DNA from: an uncultured Pirellula sp.
GTDB taxonomy: Bacteria; Planctomycetota; Planctomycetia; Pirellulales; Pirellulaceae
DNA length: 8,042 bases
Reading direction: 5' to 3'
Assembly (NCBI GenBank): GCA_903837255.1
Contig: CAILTZ010000499.1
Span: 1 to 8,042 of the forward strand
The position numbers and the translations under genes are program-made. Shown here piece by piece: positions 6,284 to 8,042 of this stretch. The notes beneath the pieces were generated by a model, which did not search any database, was not told the DNA's origin, and saw only the letters and a program-made list of their open reading frames with translations. Each line of letters starts with the position of its first letter. The stretch's first letter is position 1.

Positions 6284-6403
6284 CAACCTTACCCAGGCCA
6301 GCAAAAGTACAAGGGAAACACGAAACCGATTGCAGGGAGATGGATTTCGTCCCTCGCAGGTGCTTGAAAGTAACTTAAAAAGCTTATTCTCGGGAGGTCT
6401 GAA

Positions 6404-7564
6404 TCAGCCTTTTGCGATCTCCCACGCTCCCTTTTCCGAATCGCGACCTAGCGAATCGGGGGTCATGAGCAATTTGGCCTCGACCAAAAAACGGAGCGAG
6501 GCTTGGATATCAAAGTCGATTTTCCCGAACCCTAGCTGCTCGAGGAGCTCTTCGCTGGCTTGATCGAGCGGCTCGATCGATTCGAGCGGATGCAGCTCGA
6601 TGCCTTGGTTTTGCCAAGACCTCAGGACGTACAGGAGGATCAAGGCTTGGCTGAGCCACTGCTGTTCGGCTTCGTCCTGGAGCCTGAGCAAAACGCCTTT
6701 GTTGTTCGAGAGCGTCTGAAAGTACAAACTTTGTGCGACGTTCAAGAGCTGTCGGTTCCTCGCATGGCGATACGAAAAGAACAGTTTGATCGAGTAGAGG
6801 ATTCCGGCCAGGGCCACGGCAATGTACATCCAGATCGCGCGAAAGATCTCGACCGCACCGAGCAGTGCCAAAATCCACATGCTGCGCATCAACCGGGTGA
6901 CGGTCACCGAGAAACCCCAGAGCGTCGGGATCCCGATCTTGCCTTGGTCGAGCCAAGAGATCTTGACCGATCCTGGCAAGAGCATATCGACATCCGCATG
7001 TGGAATGTTTTTGAACATTCTCAAATGCAACTGGCCGCTTGGTGATGAACGTTCAAAGACGACCACGAGCTGTCGATAGATCGGGAACGAGAACTCGTTC
7101 TTGCGATATAACCGATACCAGCGTCGCGCGACACGTCGTCCAACGGTATCGCCTCGCGCGTAGACTCTCAATCGTTTGTAATCCGAGAAACGGATTTTGA
7201 TTTTGGCCCCCCAAGCGCTCGCGGCGCGGAGGGCTCGATAGATCTGACTCGGAGTGAGCCGGCGATAATTCGCCTCTAGCAGCAATTCTTCGGTCGCATC
7301 GACTAGCTCCTTGATCGATACCCCTGTAGCGAGCGTCGATGCAATCTGGCTATCGGTCGCTTCTCGATCCGGATCGAGAAACGTGTAGCCCTCGATCAGC
7401 TCTCGGAAGCGTTGGTGAAGTCTTTGGTGAATCTGTCGGGCTAGGCTAGCTTTATGCGAGTGAAGAAACTCGCACGCCTCTTGATCGCAGTTATCCCAGC
7501 GTTCCAAGGCGAGTTGGAATTCGTTTGGATGGACTGGGATAAAAGATTCCAGATCAGCTTGCAT
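6404..7564 (-). CDS. DUF3754 (TMEM143-like) membrane protein of unknown function
   Basis: The protein has 386 residues from ATG 7564. The N-terminal half is soluble and rich in charged residues (FIPVHPNEFQLAL near the start, then ANYRRLTPSQIYRAL at about 98-112, and the basic stretch DYKRLRVYARGDTVGRRVARRWY at about 128-150, written here only by its ends: DYKRLRVY and RRWY). Two hydrophobic segments at about 228-243 and 245-263 form a membrane hairpin. After it comes the family-like signature LYFQTLSNNKGVLLRL with DEAEQQWLSQALILLYVL (about 281-314). This pattern fits DUF3754, whose eukaryotic member is TMEM143; its biochemical role is not known. An upstream in-frame ATG at 7609 would add 15 residues, but they lie inside the preceding gene and look unlike the family, so I prefer 7564. 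That start overlaps the preceding PH-domain gene by 11 nt, which suggests translational coupling. Confidence 0.82.
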   Translation of the reverse strand: MQADLESFIPVHPNEFQLALERWDNCDQEACEFLHSHKASLARQIHQRLHQRFRELIEGYTFLDPDREATDSQIASTLATGVSIKELVDATEELLLEANYRRLTPSQIYRALRAASAWGAKIKIRFSDYKRLRVYARGDTVGRRVARRWYRLYRKNEFSFPIYRQLVVVFERSSPSGQLHLRMFKNIPHADVDMLLPGSVKISWLDQGKIGIPTLWGFSVTVTRLMRSMWILALLGAVEIFRAIWMYIAVALAGILYSIKLFFSYRHARNRQLLNVAQSLYFQTLSNNKGVLLRLQDEAEQQWLSQALILLYVLRSWQNQGIELHPLESIEPLDQASEELLEQLGFGKIDFDIQASLRFLVEAKLLMTPDSLGRDSEKGAWEIAKG

Positions 7565-8042
7565 CGATATGCAGACTGCGCTTGCGGCGCTCCTTGCGAC
7601 GAACGTCATCGATCATGCCACTGACTCGTTGAACCTGGTCGATCCCGGCCAGGAGCAATTGTGGGTGGGATCTGTCTTTGCTTTGCAACTGAATCTTGCC
7701 GACGCCGAGCATCCTTTGAATGATGCCTTGGACATAGGAAACATCATCGATATCGATCACATCGATGCGGTCGACGGTACGGACCAGGATTCCACGCGAA
7801 TGGATGAATCGTTGAGTGGTCAGTTCGTAGTGGGTACTCCAGCGACGGTAAAGAAAGATTCCGACGCCATAGAGCCAAGTGCACAGGAGGACTCCCAGGA
7901 CGATCCACCAAATGCTCTTTTCGATCGGGTCGATGATCTTTAGGCTCGGCAGGGCGATCATCGCAGCAATTACAGCGAGGCTGACCGCAGCCAGGATCAG
8001 CCAGGTGCCGTACATGGCTTTGGGCGAATAGCCACCTTCCCA
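7554..8042 (-). CDS. Bacterial PH-domain (bPH2/DUF304, YdbS/YdbT-like) membrane protein, 5' end outside window
   Basis: An internal Met at 8015 could start a 153-residue protein. However, the frame stays open to the window edge and reads WEGGYSPKA just before it. Members of this family usually have a W-E-G-x-x-S element near the N-terminus, so the true start most likely lies beyond 8042. Counting from the internal Met, two membrane segments (about 5-23 and 35-56) are followed by the PH-like domain. It carries YELTTQRFIHSRGIL (63-77), the acidic VDRIDVIDIDDVSYVQG (81-97) and QRMLGVGKIQLQS (100-112), the classic order for bPH2. A basic C-terminus (RRKERRKR) follows. The domain faces the cytoplasm by the positive-inside rule. 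PH-like domains of this kind are thought to act at the membrane, but the ligand is unknown. The stop codon overlaps the DUF3754 start. Confidence 0.88.
   Translation of the reverse strand, partial: WEGGYSPKAMYGTWLILAAVSLAVIAAMIALPSLKIIDPIEKSIWWIVLGVLLCTWLYGVGIFLYRRWSTHYELTTQRFIHSRGILVRTVDRIDVIDIDDVSYVQGIIQRMLGVGKIQLQSKDRSHPQLLLAGIDQVQRVSGMIDDVRRKERRKRSLHIDAS

Noticed and set aside
6560..7045. A 161-codon open frame on the plus strand
   Set aside because: It is antisense to the DUF3754 gene, which has coherent membrane segments and a family signature. The antisense product has no such features.

Overview
The window looks like a chromosomal segment from a planctomycete, probably of the Pirellulaceae. 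The evidence is a secreted protein whose N-terminus resembles the planctomycetal LEPR-XLL motif (NLEIRSVLA), Calx-beta repeats on a subtilase, long spacers filled with degenerate low-complexity repeats, and moderate GC. The assignment is inferred from style, not from a database match.

Region 1 (1-2229) is mobile DNA. A full group II intron of about 2.0 kb (220-2229, + strand) carries a 447-residue reverse transcriptase/maturase without an endonuclease domain. The 5' end of a second copy, identical over 118 nt, starts at 118 and runs leftward out of the window. The two copies are head to head. They are separated by about 100 nt of exon that is itself an imperfect inverted repeat, and the same 21-nt palindromic hairpin ends 2 nt before each intron start. 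This is the most interesting structure in the window.

Region 2 (2230-2423) is a short spacer with a strong GC-rich hairpin of intergenic-repeat type. Region 3 (2424-4580, - strand) encodes an exported subtilisin-family (S8) protease with an intact catalytic triad, a Ca-binding-type insertion and two C-terminal Calx-beta domains. Region 4 (4581-5098) is a roughly 0.5 kb non-coding spacer holding the protease's upstream region, several short repeats and two hairpins.

Region 5 (5099-8042, - strand) holds three co-directional genes, listed in transcription order. The first is a bacterial PH-domain membrane protein, whose 5' end lies outside the window. The second is a DUF3754/TMEM143-like membrane protein that overlaps the first by 11 nt. 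After a 120-nt gap comes an AspC/TyrB-type aspartate or aromatic aminotransferase. The first two genes are almost certainly co-transcribed and probably translationally coupled. The aminotransferase may be on the same transcript but has no obvious functional link to them.
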